Origin: Monomorium pharaonis
Lineage: Eukaryota > Arthropoda > Insecta > Hymenoptera > Formicidae
Assembly: GCF_013373865.1 (NCBI RefSeq)
Contig: NC_050477.1
Span: 9,418,722 to 9,482,721, forward strand
Direction of reading: 5' to 3'
DNA length: 64,000 bases
A program made the translations under genes and the position numbers. The stretch's first letter is position 1. Every line of letters begins with the position of its first letter. Of this stretch, positions 1 through 12,092 are shown piece after piece. Under the pieces are notes generated by a model. That model saw only the letters and a list, made by a program, of their open reading frames with translations. It did no database searches and was not told the DNA's origin.

Positions 1-2338
1 CAAAACGTTTGGCTGAAACATTGGTGGCCGAAGCATACCCCAATCTACCTTGCTGCATCGCTAGACCGTCGATTGGTGATTATCAAATTTTAATGATTGT
101 CAGAGATCGCACTAATAATATTACAACAATTGTGAGGAAAAATAAAAAATAATTTTTTTTATACAGTAACACCTTCTTACGCGGAACCAATGCCAGGATG
201 GGTTGACAATTTGAACGGTCCAACAGGATTACTCGTTGGCGCAGGCAAAGGTGTTATCAGATCAATGCATTGTAATGGTGATTATCATGCCGAAGTTATA
301 CCAGTCGATTTCGCAATTAATGCTGTACTTGCGATTGCGTACAGAATTGGTACTGGCAAGGAAACGTAAGCAGTTTAATTTGCTTTATAATGTTATATAT
401 GTTTTTTTTTCGCTAATAAAGCGCAATTTAATTTAAATTAAAATAAGTTTGTTTACATTTGTATAATTTATATATTTTTTGTTATTATTGTTTTTTATGT
501 TTAATATAAAAAGTTATTAATTAAACATACTTAAACAAAAATTACAAAGAAAAATTTCTGACCTTTCAAAGTTTTCTATTAAACTTATTTTATTAAAAAA
601 TATTGATTAGCATAGCAACATATAAATTATTTGATATTAAACAAAATAATATCAAGTTTTCAATGTATTCTTTGGATATATAGACTTTTTTCACATTTAT
701 ATGATTATTATGTTTAAATGTGTTAAAATACTTTTTATTTGATTTTAAACTGTTCTTATATATCTATACATCTGCTTTTTCTATACCTATTTGTAGAACA
801 AAAAGCATATCCGTATTCAATATAACACAAAGCGATACAAGGCCAATCACTTGGGCAGAAATATTAGACAGAGGTAGAGCTACTATTCATGAGTATCCCT
901 TCGAGGGACAAGTTTGGTATCCGGATGGCGACATACGTAGCAGCAAATTTATACATAATCTTTTTGTTTTCTTCTTTCACATTATCCCCGCATACTTGAT
1001 CGATTTTCTGATGTTAATATTTCTACAGAAAAGATTGTAAGTTTGCAAACTTCTTAATATTTCTCTTAATAATGGTCTTTTAAAAATTACTTTCTGGATT
1101 CAATGTATTTATTGTGTAATATATACAATTTTTTTTAAATAATATTTTATTATGATTACATAAAAATGTTTCTTCCTAATTATTATTTATCTTTTTTTGC
1201 ATATATAAATAGTATGGTCAGAATTCAAAAGCGAATTTCAAATGGACTTGACGTATTGCAATATTTTACTACGAGGGAATGGAAATTTTATAACAATCAC
1301 GTGATTGAGATATTCAATGAATTATCAACAAGAGATCAGGAAATGTTTCAATTTGTAATTTACGATGTTGACGTAAATGATTACTTAAAAAACATTGTTC
1401 TTGGTACACGACAATATTGTATGAAAGAAGATTTATCTACTCTGCCGAAAGCCCGTCGACATCAAAAAATGTGAGTATTCACAAACAATGCTTTTATACA
1501 TAAAAAATACATTTCCGTAAAATTTCGATTAGTTATTTTTCAGCTTTTTTCTGAAAACACAGCAGTGTTTTTTATCAAACAAAAAAAAAATATGAGTGGT
1601 TTTTTCCCCCCAAAATTTTTAGTGCTTTTTTCTCATTTCTAGAAAGTAGCAATTGCGTATTAGTAAGAGAAACACTTTTTATTATGTAGAAAGATATTCA
1701 CATGACAGAAAAGACAGCTAATAAAAGAAAACTTAACGCTGTCACTTATACAAATAAATACTTTTTTTTCTTATTTTGCCGGACATTTTCTAGTATATGT
1801 CTACTTTAAATTCTGTATATTAGATAATATATATTACAAATGTAATTATAGATTTAAGTCTTATCTATTTATTAGAAAAATTAAAAACGTTATTTTAAAT
1901 TCTTAAATTAAAGCAGTATATACAAATTAAATTAAACCAATTAATATTATGTTATATTGTTATACAATTAATATTGTATTTTAATCATACTTAATCATAT
2001 TTTTTATTAATTAAACTATTATACAACCAAATTAACGTAACTTAATTAAAAATATTTTAAGTTTTTATTAAAAAATTAAACTAATATTATAATTAATTCT
2101 TCAATTTTTAATAATTTATTTTAAATTGCCGTAGAACATATTAAGTTTACATTATATAATAAACATTTATTTCAGAATGTACGTTGTCCACATTGTATCG
2201 GTATATTTATTCTACTTTGGCGTGTTATATTTTATTTACAACAATGTTGGGATGATAAAAATTTTCTTAGATTATATCATCGATATTATAAAACCACTAC
2301 CATTCATAGGTACATTACTACAGAAAATACATCTTTAA
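1..2338 (+). CDS. Fatty acyl-CoA reductase, upstream tandem copy (3' part; 5' exons lie before the window)
   Basis: Five coding exons are visible: 1-75, 167-365, 797-1036, 1213-1470 and 2176-2338 (TAA at 2336-2338). They join in consistent phase at GT/AG borders. The first begins inside the exon that encodes the active-site region; the following residues include RPSIV and PMPGWVDNLNGPTG, which are typical of insect fatty acyl-CoA reductases. These enzymes use NADPH to reduce fatty acyl-CoA to fatty alcohol on ER or peroxisomal membranes, for waxes, cuticular lipids and pheromones (family knowledge). The C-terminal part carries the FAR_C ('sterile') domain and a hydrophobic last exon. The visible part has no stop or frameshift. 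It is the close paralogue of the gene at 7061-12092; window position 1 corresponds to 9759. The N-terminal Rossmann exons cannot be seen, so whether the gene is functional is not established. Confidence 0.9.
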
Positions 2339-2716
2339 GAAGTTTTACGTACACTCTATGTTTAATGTATTACATGCAATTCGTCAAATCCAATAAACCG
2401 ATATGGAATTTTTTTCTTATCTATTGTATCTCTTATTTTAATCGTTTGTACGTTTAAACATAAATTATAAGGTAAAAGGTAATTTTAACATACGTTAATG
2501 AAACAATTACGATAATTGATTTTATTAAAAACGAACTACTTACGAGTAATAGTTGTAGATTATGAATTAAAACGTAGGCTTTTAGAAAACACTTTGAAAA
2601 AATAATATGTATACACAATACAAAATAAAATGTAAGTTTTTTGCAATTTAGATTTGATAAAAATGTATCTTTATATTTTGTACTATTCAGTATATATGTA
2701 CAAAAATATTTAATGG

Positions 2717-2722
2717 AATAAA
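2717..2722 (+). terminator. Poly(A) signal of upstream FAR copy
   Basis: AATAAA lies about 380 bp after the stop codon. The same hexamer in matching surroundings occurs 370 bp after the stop of the second copy (12462), so the 3' UTR was duplicated with the gene. Confidence 0.55.
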
Positions 2723-2939
2723 GGTTCATGTGCGTCAAAATTTATTGTTTGAGAAAAATTATTATGCATTAATCCCTATTACTAAAATAAAAAACTCATT
2801 AAAACAAATTGCTTAATTTATCATGTACATTATTAAACATTTAAATAAAAATCTATGTATAATGCATTTTTATAAATTTTAAAAAAATTTTACATTTAAT
2901 TATACTTATCGTAATTTTAATGACTTAACAGAAGTCGAT

Positions 2940-3430
2940 TAGTGATTTATATGGCTGGGTCCCGTTTGCCTACAATTCCAATTGCCTACACGTTTATTTG
3001 CACTCAAATTTTGCAGAGCTCCGATAAAATGATACTTTTAGCGCCAATAGCGTCTCCCTGAACTCAGCCCTCATTATATTATGTGTGGCGTTTCATTTCC
3101 GAATTTCATATCTAATCACACCAACAGTTGCTGATCCTAAGGTAAGCTTTTCTCTCATTTAAAACTATATTTACCAATTACTAATTACAACTCGATTATA
3201 GTGGAACCATGTTTACTATATCTATACCTATCAGCTCATATCTTGACATTTCTTAATTGAGGGGAGCATTCCATCTCGAGATCGGTAGTTTTTTAATTTA
3301 AATTTAATTGTGTACGATGCTGAAGATGGCTCGAAGAAAAAGCCGAAACGTACAGTAATATTATTTTTAAATACATTTATACAATAAATTGTATAAATTA
3401 TTATTTGCACATTACCTTTTGCGTATAACT
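2940..3430 (+). mobile_element. Candidate Penelope-like element terminal fragment
   Basis: Homology between the two FAR copies stops near 2935, and copy 1 continues into unrelated sequence that looks inserted. At 3317-3352 there is CTGAAGA, then a GGCT/AGCC stem, then GAAACGTAC, with GTACG upstream complementary to CGTAC. This arrangement (CUGANGA - stem - GAAA) resembles the hammerhead-type motifs known from Penelope-like element ends. No reverse transcriptase is seen here, so it would be a truncated or solo terminal copy. The stem I and stem III layout of a true hammerhead could not be satisfied by eye; a simple stem-loop is the alternative. Confidence 0.4.
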
Positions 3431-5190
3431 TGCTTTCACCGTTATCTTTTCTTCTTTGTTACAAATTATATAATTTTATCAATGAAGATAAATATAAGAT
3501 ACGGAACATTAAAAAACAGAGAGAAAAGGTGGAACGTATGTATATTCTACTGATTCAAAAATGTTTAATACTCACACAATAATATGAACGTTGTCAGCAT
3601 GAATTTGTCAACATATAAAAAGAAAGAAAATATGATATACACTAGACATAAGTTCGCTGTTTATCTATAATTTGTTGAATGTAATTAATTATTTCAATTA
3701 AGAAATAATTTGGCCATTTTTATAATATCTTAATTATTTGTAATTTTTGTTAAGAAGAATTTTTATCTTACAAGAAATTTTTGTAATTACCTTTTTTTAG
3801 TATTATTTTATTTTCTTACAATCTAATTTTAATAATTTTTTCCTATTGTCTCTTTTATTTTTCTTTATCATTTTTATATTAAACAATTATAATAAAAATT
3901 TAATAATTTTTATATTTAATACAGTTTTGCTATGCCTTGAAATTATCCAATAATTAATGTTTTACAAATTGATTTATGTTGAAGTTTTGTAAATATTAAC
4001 CATAATAATTTTTTTTCTTAAGTGGTATCTTCTCAATGCTAAAACCAGATATTATATAACAATGTTTCAAATTAATATTCTATGTATTACGTAACTAAGT
4101 TTGGTAATTGTTTAGAATAGTGGCTGTTCTCAATTTTGAAGTTTTTCAAAATTTTTTTTATAAAATAGTGTATTTTGTTGTAAAATTGAAAAATTGTACG
4201 GAAAGGTGTAAAAAAGGGTAAAAAAGATTTGAAAATGTACCATTGTTTTTTTATGATCCCCGCCCACGCGTTCTCTATACCATATAATAACTTCACGACT
4301 TTTCACAAACTTTATTCCATATTAATCAGAAAGCATGGTGCATTTTTAAATTTTTTATCCCTTTTTTACACCTCCCCTGCTTACAAAGCAAAGCAAAGAA
4401 ACGAAGCCTTTCCCCTGTACTCCGCTCATGCGTTTTCTGCACCTTACTCTCTCCTTTGTTTTAAAACTAATAAAATCAAAGCAAGAAATAAAAAAAAACT
4501 TTTGTGAAAAAAAAATTAGTAGGTTAAATATTTTTTAAGCTCCCCCGATTGATTATCCCTGTCGGAGTCACAACAAAGACTTTTCCTGATGTGCACAACG
4601 GGTGAAAAACAGATTAACAAAACGAAAGGTTTTCTTATGTCTACTACATCCTTCATTCGCACTCACCTGAAACTGAATGTGTGTTTTTGAATCATGTAAA
4701 AATTGAGAATATGAGTCCGTGACTAAATAACCAATGATGATTATCTTGATTTTCGCGCACATTTTTAGAATTCTATGACACACAGTGTATAAGTTTTGCA
4801 ATTAAATCAAAATTTTCTTTAAGATCTATTGCGTCTAATTTTTTTAGTTTATTTGACTTTTCTGGCAAATCATGGAATTTTCTGGCATAATGTTATGACA
4901 GTCTATTATAATTTCAACTATTTAAAGTTTAAACAGATATAATAGATAAATTTCTAATTTTTGCAACTGTTGCAAATATATAATTATTTCAAATAAGCAT
5001 TAAAATCAATTATTTGCAAGAAATACAGCAAATAATTAGTTTGATAGTAAAAAGTATATATTAATCTGTGAAAGACGCATGTTTTTTTTTTTGTTTCATT
5101 TCCTCAAGCTCAAGACAAGACTTCTATAATGTATTACTTATAATCCAGTTTATATTTTCTATTTTAGTCGACAAATAATGACTGGAAAAT
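3431..5190. other. AT-rich intergenic stretch between the FAR copies
   Basis: No gene was recognised. Around 4203-4375 there is a weak inverted repeat: GGTGTAAAAAAGGG on the left and its complement near 4355-4375. An imperfect direct repeat of about 26 bp is also present at 4260-4285 and 4415-4440, each containing GCGTT and TCT. These could be remains of an old element, but no family was identified. Confidence 0.5.
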
Positions 5191-5199
5191 TAATGTAAA

Positions 5200-5340
5200 G
5201 AGAACAAGGAGTTCAGAATTTGTGCTGGTGCGTGTAGCTACAATTACAAGCAGGTGGGTAAGGAAGGAACGCAGAAGGAGAGAGATCAGAAGGTCGTTCT
5301 ACAACAGTACAACTTTCAATACGGATTACAAAGAAGCTCA
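5200..5340 (+). promoter_or_regulatory. Candidate 5' UTR exon / promoter region of the second FAR gene
   Basis: This block is less AT-rich and more purine-rich than its surroundings. It ends in a textbook splice donor, CTCA|GTAAGT, at 5341. It lies 1.7 kb upstream of the FAR start codon at 7061, and AG acceptors such as GATGTTTTAG are present just before that ATG. I infer a non-coding first exon spliced to the FAR coding exon. There is no direct evidence of a transcription start. Confidence 0.3.
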
Positions 5341-5987
5341 GTAAGTTCGTGAGCACGGAATAGTGTGATCCATTCCCAAAGGTAACAAGAATATCATATT
5401 AATCATAGGCGATCGGATTAAATCAAACGTGTGGAATATTGACAGGTATTTGATATTTTGTATTACTCTCACTTGCTGCAACATTACTTCGAAATAGAAT
5501 TATTTGAATTGCCAATTACCAATAATCTTCTCTTTATCCAAAACAATTTTTGTTCAAATTTATAATATTTTAATAAATCAATAGTTTTAACATTTTTTGT
5601 TGAAAATCTGTATCTGCATGTAAACAACATGTAATGTCTAAAAAACATCAAAAAGATATCTTAATGACGTCTTTCAGACAATACAAGTTAAAAAGATGTT
5701 TTTAAAATATATTTTGACATCTTATAGATATGTTTATTGTCTGAGTAGTTGATTAATTTCCATTATCGCATTCTCATATAAAACGTTGGATTTTATTCTT
5801 TAAAATCCATTTTAAACGTCCTGTAATTTAGATCGGATATTAGTAACCTAATTTGTAATTGTTTTTAAAATTATATTTTATATTTTTATTTATATGTTTA
5901 TTATATTACATAGCACATAAAACATAAATATAATAAAATTCCATTTTATTATATTTAAATTTTTTGACACAAATTATAGATCATCTT

Positions 5988-6110
5988 AAACAGCACTGAT
6001 CATATTCTACACAAAATAATTGTATACGATCAGAATATTCTACACAAATGTATTGTACACAAAAAAATTCTGCGTGGAAAAACTGTGCATAAGAATTATC
6101 CTTAAATTAA
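5988..6110 (+). repeat. Diverged direct copy of the inner palindrome sequence
   Basis: The stretch repeats, in the same orientation, the left-arm segment beginning CACTGATCATATTCTACAC that recurs at 6283. It is interrupted by a partial internal repetition and a deletion after AAGAATTATCC. It looks like an older partial copy of the element that forms the palindrome immediately downstream. Confidence 0.6.
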
Positions 6111-6743
6111 AAACATTAAAATAATTAAAATATAAATAATTAAGTATAAAATAAGACAAAAAAGAAAAGAGAAAATTTTAATTTATCACAAAAACAAATT
6201 ATTCTGTGATTATTCTTATTTATATTTATATAAACAGTTTACAAAATATAATAACGCTATGTAAAAATTAAATTATAAAATGGCACTGATCATATTCTAC
6301 ACAAATATATTGTACACAAAACAATTCTACGTGGAAAAACTGTGCATAAGAATTGCATCCTTGAAAATTATCCTTGAATTAAAAATTGCACACGGATATA
6401 TTGTGCGTAGAAAAACTATGTAGTGGACAATTTTTTTACGCACAATATATCCGTATGCAATTTTTAATTCAAGGATAATTTTCAAGGATGCAATTCTTAT
6501 GCACAGTTTTTCCACGTAGAATTGTTTTGTGTACAATATATTTGTGTAGAATGTGATCAGTGCCATTTTATAATTTAATTTTTACATAGCGTTATTATAT
6601 TTTGTAAACTGTTTATATAAATATAAATAAGAATAATCACAGAATAATTTGTTTTTGTGATAAATGAAAATTTTCTCTTTTCTTTTTTGTCTTATTTTAT
6701 ACTTAATTATTTATATTTTAATTATTTTAATTTGCTAATGTTT
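6111..6743. repeat. Long near-perfect inverted repeat (633 bp, arms about 300 bp, 27-bp spacer)
   Basis: The left arm 6111-6409 is the reverse complement of 6437-6743, with only a few mismatches (for example CACACGG against CATACGG, and ATATTCT against ACATTCT) and an indel near the outer ends. The spacer is about 6410-6436. The element sits between the two FAR genes and would lie in the FAR 5' UTR intron if the exon proposed at 5200-5340 is real. It fits a fold-back type transposable element or a hairpin RNA locus. No transposase gene is present. The apparent ORF on the minus strand inside it (6327-6566) is a by-product of the palindrome. Confidence 0.85.
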
Positions 6744-6753
6744 ATACTCACAT

Positions 6754-6774
6754 ACACACACACACACACACACA
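6754..6774. repeat. (AC)n microsatellite
   Basis: An uninterrupted AC dinucleotide run immediately follows the 633-bp palindrome. Confidence 0.9.
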
Positions 6775-7060
6775 AATGCATGTGACGCATTCTAATCCTG
6801 TTTAATATTTATTATTTTAAAAATAAAATCTTATGTCATCTTAATTTACCATTGCGAGTTCCTGACAAGCTGGTAAATTGTTTGCAGTTGTTTATAGAGT
6901 AAATCATCGTTACACTAAAACTAATACAAATTCTAACATGATGTGTGTTTTTTATTTCAATTTTATTATTATAAAAAATTAAGAACATTAAATTTTAATT
7001 TAATCTTATAATATGCTAAAATTTATTGATGTTTTAGTTTTAGCCATAAATAAAAAAATA

Positions 7061-10000
7061 ATGAAGACAGAAATACAATCCTTCTATGAAGGCAAGACCA
7101 TTTTTATCACCGGCGCTACCGGATTCATGGGTAAAGTTCTCTTGGAAAAATTGCTGTACCGATGTTCTGATCTCGATAAAATCTACATTCTCATACGAAG
7201 CAAGAGAGGTCGCAATGTCGAAACTCGGCTCGAAGATATGTATAAATTACCTGTAAGGAGCTGTGTAAATAATGGGAGCTTTTCAGCAAGAGACAAATTA
7301 ACACAGCAGTAATTCTGTCCTTATCTCTTACTAAATATTAAACAAAGACAAAAATACTGCTGTGTCGATTTGTGTCACTTGCTGGAAAGCTCCCAATGTT
7401 ATTTTCTTCTTTAATCTAAAAGTCTAAATAATATTGTAAGATAATTTCGCAATATTCTAAATTATTGGGAATATTATGAAACACTATTTGCATTTTTTAG
7501 GCTTAATCAATTCACTTAATTTTTAGATTTTGTTATTAATCTTTATTGATTGCTATTTACTGTTTAATTAATGTCAAAACATAAAGAAATGATTGAGAAA
7601 CTCGCGGTTATATCTTTTATATAGCTTTTTATATTTCTTTATATTTATAGATTTTATGTAAAAATTGTTTTACAATTGAATTTAACAAAGTCGTACATTT
7701 TGAGATTTTTAAATGTTAATATTTTTTTTAATTTTAATTAAGAATCGTTACTTAAGGTTTTTCCTCTGCTCAGGCACAACAAGTGGCACAGGGGTTTAAG
7801 TAAAGACAAATATTCAAATAACCATTTTATTGTCTTTTTTTTAAATAATAGTAAATACAAAAACAAATTTGGCTATAAACTGTTACCTTCATTACTGAAA
7901 TAATTTTTTTTTAAATTGAGAATAAACATTTTTCACTATTACACCACCCTTAGATAACTAAATACAACTTAAAATTTGTGTTATATCACTAGCACATATT
8001 TACCACACTTACGTGCTGTATTACATCGATTGTTGTAAGCTTTTCTTATCTTATCAATTATTTCAATCAAACGTGCAAGTGCATCGTTTAAAAAATTTAA
8101 CAGTACTTTCTGGACAGCTAAGATGTATTGTTATAAAGTTTCACTAATATCTGTTCATTACTTTTACGTTTAATACGTTAATAAAAACTGAAAAATCCTG
8201 AAAATTTATCGATTCCCGTAAGAGTCCATGTTAATAAAATATTTAATTGGTAGTCCGATGGTGTCCCCTCTTTCGCCGATTTTAGCAAATATTGTTATGG
8301 AGGATTTAGAAACACAGTATCTATCGTTAGTTAACTTTAATGTTTTTTGCTTTTATAGATACGTTGACGATATTTTTGCAATTCTCCCCAGGGCAAAGCT
8401 TTTAGATATAGTCAATGTTTTTAACAATTATCATCCTCGCTCGCATTTCACATACAAAATTGAATCGGAAAATGCTATCTGCTTACTAAATACAATGGTT
8501 CACAGAGATAACAATAGACTCATAACTAATTGGTACCAAAAACCTATGTTAATATTGTATAATGTAGCTTAAAATTAAATTACAGATTAAAACGCGTAAA
8601 TATTATTCACATAGATAGATAAATAAATAAATATATATATATATAATACTTGATATTTTTATAGCTGTTTCAAAGATTACGTAACGAGAAACCTCAACTT
8701 TTTACGAAATTGATACCGTTAAATGGCGATGTATGCTTGCCTGATTTGGGCCTTACTGATCAACAACGTGAAAATCTAATAAATGAAGTACATGTGGTAT
8801 TTCATTTCGCAGCGATACTTCGATTGGAAGCGAAATTAAAAGATGCCATTGAGATGAACACGGTAAAATATTAATTGTTATATGAAGAAATTTCAACTTT
8901 TATATCCAGAATTGCATTTATGTGTGTTATATGTGTAATTGGTTGTTAACAAGTATGTTACGCACGGCTTCCAGATACTATATGATTATTTTTAAACTTC
9001 ATGTTTACGTGGTATTTTATATAATAGAAATTAATAAGACAATGTCGAACTAAATTGAAACAACATACAATTAATTGAACTTTTAACTAAGATATATATG
9101 TCAATGAAGTCTATGCATAATACTTAAAAACAATATCTAAATATATAAAGTTCAAATAATCTTTAAGACAGGTACAAAAAGAATACTGGACTTGGCAAAA
9201 GAAATGAAGCACCTTCAGGCCTTTGTGCATTTAAGCACGGCCTTTTGTCACGTCGATCAGGAGGAACTCGGTGAACGTACTTACGATGCGCCCGATAACC
9301 CTTACGATGTCATGAGACTTGTTCAATGGTTAAATGACGATGCTATAGATCTTATTACGCCCAAGTATTTAAACCTGATATTATAGATGATATTTATCAT
9401 AAGCTTATTTGACGAGTATAATTTACTAATATTAATATAATTTTATTTATACTTATAATTATTAAGTGACTGTATTTATAATAACTAAGTTGTTTCTTTG
9501 TGATTACTTTGTTTAATTAAATTATAATATATTGAAGATATTTAAAATTATACACATTAATTGTGTTTAAAATCAAAGTATTAGTATTATAAATGTATAT
9601 ATAATAACTGCTTCTTTTAATTAATCGATTTGACTAAAGTTAAAATAAACTTAATTAAGTAATTTTATATATTTACAAAAGATAAAAATATAAAATTATA
9701 TATATTTGTATTTTTATTTACAGATTACTACATCCGCATCCAAACACTTACACGTATTCAAAACGTTTGGCTGAAACATTAGTGGCCGAAGCATACCCCA
9801 ATCTACCTTGCTGCATCGCTAGACCGTCGATTGGTGGTTATCAAATTTTAATAATTGTCAGAGATCGCACTAATAATATTTCGACAATTGTAAAGAAGAA
9901 TAAAAATTAATTTTTTTATACAGTAATACCTTCTTACGCGGAACCAATGCCAGGATGGGTCGATAATTTGAACGGACCAACAGGGTTGCTTGTTGGCGCA

Positions 10001-12092
10001 GGCAAAGGTGTTATCAGATCAATGCATTGTAACGGTGATCATCATGCCGAAGTTATACCAGTCGATTTTGCAATTAGTGCTGTACTTGCAATTGCGTACA
10101 GAATAGGTACTGGCAAGGAAACGTAAGCAATTTAATTTGCTTTATAATATATGTTTTTTTCCACTAATAAAGCGCAATTTAATTTAAATTAAAATAAGTT
10201 TGTTTACATTTGTATAATTTATATATTTTTTGTTATTATTGTTTTTTTATGTTTAATATAAAAAGTTATTGTTTAAACATCCTTAAACGAAAATTATAAT
10301 GAAAAATCTTTGACTTTTCAAAGTTTTCCATTAAATTTATTTAATTAAAAAATATTGATTAGCACAGCAATCTATAGATTATTTGATATTGAACGAAATA
10401 GTAATAAGTTTTTAATGTATTTTTTGGATATATAGAGTTTCTTTCACATTTATATGATTATTATGTTTAAATGTGTTAAAATACTTTTTATATGATTTTA
10501 CACAGTTCTTATATATCTATACATCTGCTTTTTCTATACCTATTTGTAGAACGAAAAGCATACCCGTATTCAATATGACACAAAGCGATATAAAAGTGAT
10601 CACCTGGGCAGAAATATTAGACAAAGGTAGAGCTATTATTTATGAGTATCCTTTCGAGGGACAAGTTTGGTATCCGGATGGCGACATACGTAGCAGCAAA
10701 TTTATACATAATCTTTTTGTTTTCTTCTTTCACATTATCCCCGCATACTTGATCGATTTTTTGATGTTAATATTTCTACAGAAAAGATTGTAAGTTTGCA
10801 AACTTCTTAATATTTCTCTTAATAATGGTCTTTTAAAAATTACTTTCTCGATTCAATGTATCTATTGTGTAATATATACAATCCTTTTTAAATAATATTT
10901 TATTATAACTACATAAAAATGTTTCTTCCAAATTATTACTTATCTTTTTTTGCATATATAAATAGTATGGTCAGAATTCAAAAGCGAATCTCAGATGGAC
11001 TTGACGTATTGCAATATTTTACTACGAGGGAATGGAAATTTTATAACAATCACGCGATTGAGATATTCAATGAATTATCAACAAGAGATCAGGAAATGTT
11101 TCAATTTATAATTTACGATGTTGACGTAAATGATTACTTAAAAAACATTGTTCTTGGTACACGACAATATTGTATGAAAGAAGATTTATCTACTCTGCCG
11201 AAAGCCCGTCGACATCAAAAGATGTGAGTATTCGCAAACAATGCTTTTATACATAAAAAATACATTTTCGTAAAATTTCGATTAGTTATTTTTCAGCTTT
11301 TTTTCTGAAAACACAGCAGTGTTTTTTAACAAACAAAAGAAAAATATGAGTGGTTTTTTCCCTAAAAAATTTTTAGTGCTTTTTTCTCATTTCTAGAAAG
11401 TAGCAACTGTGTATTAGTAAGAGAAACACTTTCTATTATGTAGAAAGATATTCACATGACAGAAAAGACAGCTAATAACAGAAAACTTAACGCTGTCACT
11501 TATACAAATAAATACATTTTTTTCTTATTTTGCCCGACATTTTCTAGTATATGTCTACTTTAAATTCTGTATATTAAATAATATATATTACAAATGTAAT
11601 TATAGATTTGAGTCTTATCTATTTATTAGAGAAATTAAAAACGTTATTTTAAATTCTCAAATTAAAGCAGTATATACAAATTAAATTAAACCAATTAATA
11701 TTATATTATATTGTTATACAATTAATATTGTATTTTAATCATATTTAATTATATTTTTTATTAATTAAACTATTATACAATCAAATTAACGTAACTTAAT
11801 TAAAAATATTTTAAGTTTTTATTAAAAAATTAAACTAATATTATAATTAATTCTTCAATTTTTAATAATTTATTTTAAATTGCCGTAAAACTCATTGCGT
11901 TTACATTATATAATAAACATTTATTTCAGAATGTACGTTGTCCACATTGTATCGGTATATTTATTCTACTTTGGCGTGTTATATTTTATTTACAACAATG
12001 TTGGGATGATAAAAATTTTCTTAGATTATATCATCGATATTATAAAACCACTATCATTCATAGGTACATTACTACAGAAAATACATCTCTAA
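7061..12092 (+). CDS. Fatty acyl-CoA reductase, downstream tandem copy (complete, 8 coding exons, 518 aa)
   Basis: Coding exons are 7061-7252, 8665-8862, 9168-9364, 9724-9833, 9924-10122, 10550-10789, 10966-11223 and 11930-12092. They sum to 1557 nt with matching phases and GT/AG borders. The start MKTEIQSFYEGK is chosen because it leads directly into the Rossmann NADPH-binding motif TGATGFMG (residues 17-24); an in-frame ATG at 7013 is also possible. The catalytic YxxxK is Y205-K209 (YTYSK), followed by RPSIV and PGWVDNLNGPTG. The C-terminal FAR_C domain is at about residues 370-465, and the last exon is strongly hydrophobic, suggesting a membrane anchor. Length is normal for insect FARs. 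The enzyme would reduce fatty acyl-CoA to primary alcohol with NADPH, for wax, cuticular lipid or pheromone synthesis; the substrate chain length cannot be read from sequence. The exon 3 acceptor (AAG|ACA at 9167) is my best fit and is the least certain border. Intron 1 carries two transposon remnants. Confidence 0.93.
7273..7395. mobile_element. MITE-like hairpin element in FAR intron 1
   Basis: An imperfect inverted repeat with arms of about 40 bp (7273-7311 and 7355-7395). The arms begin TGGGAGCTTT and contain CAGCAAG and ACACAGCAGTA. The arms are separated by about 43 bp. The short flanking AAT on both sides could be a target-site duplication. There is no coding capacity, so it is probably a non-autonomous DNA transposon. 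It begins only 20 bp after the splice donor of exon 1. Confidence 0.6.
8228..8572 (+). pseudogene. Penelope-like element reverse transcriptase fragment
   Basis: The 114-residue frame contains IGSPM, SPLSPILANIVMEDLE, FYRYVDDIFA (the YVDD catalytic box), NNYHPRSHFTYKIE and TNWYQKP. This is the order found in Penelope-like retroelement reverse transcriptases. It is only a fragment: there is no N-terminal part, the frame ends just after WYQKP where the family normally continues, and no GIY-YIG endonuclease is present. It lies in intron 1 of the downstream FAR gene in the same orientation. The usual G in the SPMGSPLSP box is V here. I take it as a dead remnant. Confidence 0.8.

Noticed and set aside
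6327..6566. 79-codon minus-strand ORF
   Set aside because: It lies across the centre of the long palindrome, and no start context or family match was seen.
8228..8572. FAR intron ORF as a host gene exon
   Set aside because: The motifs are those of a Penelope-type reverse transcriptase and the FAR exons join correctly without it.
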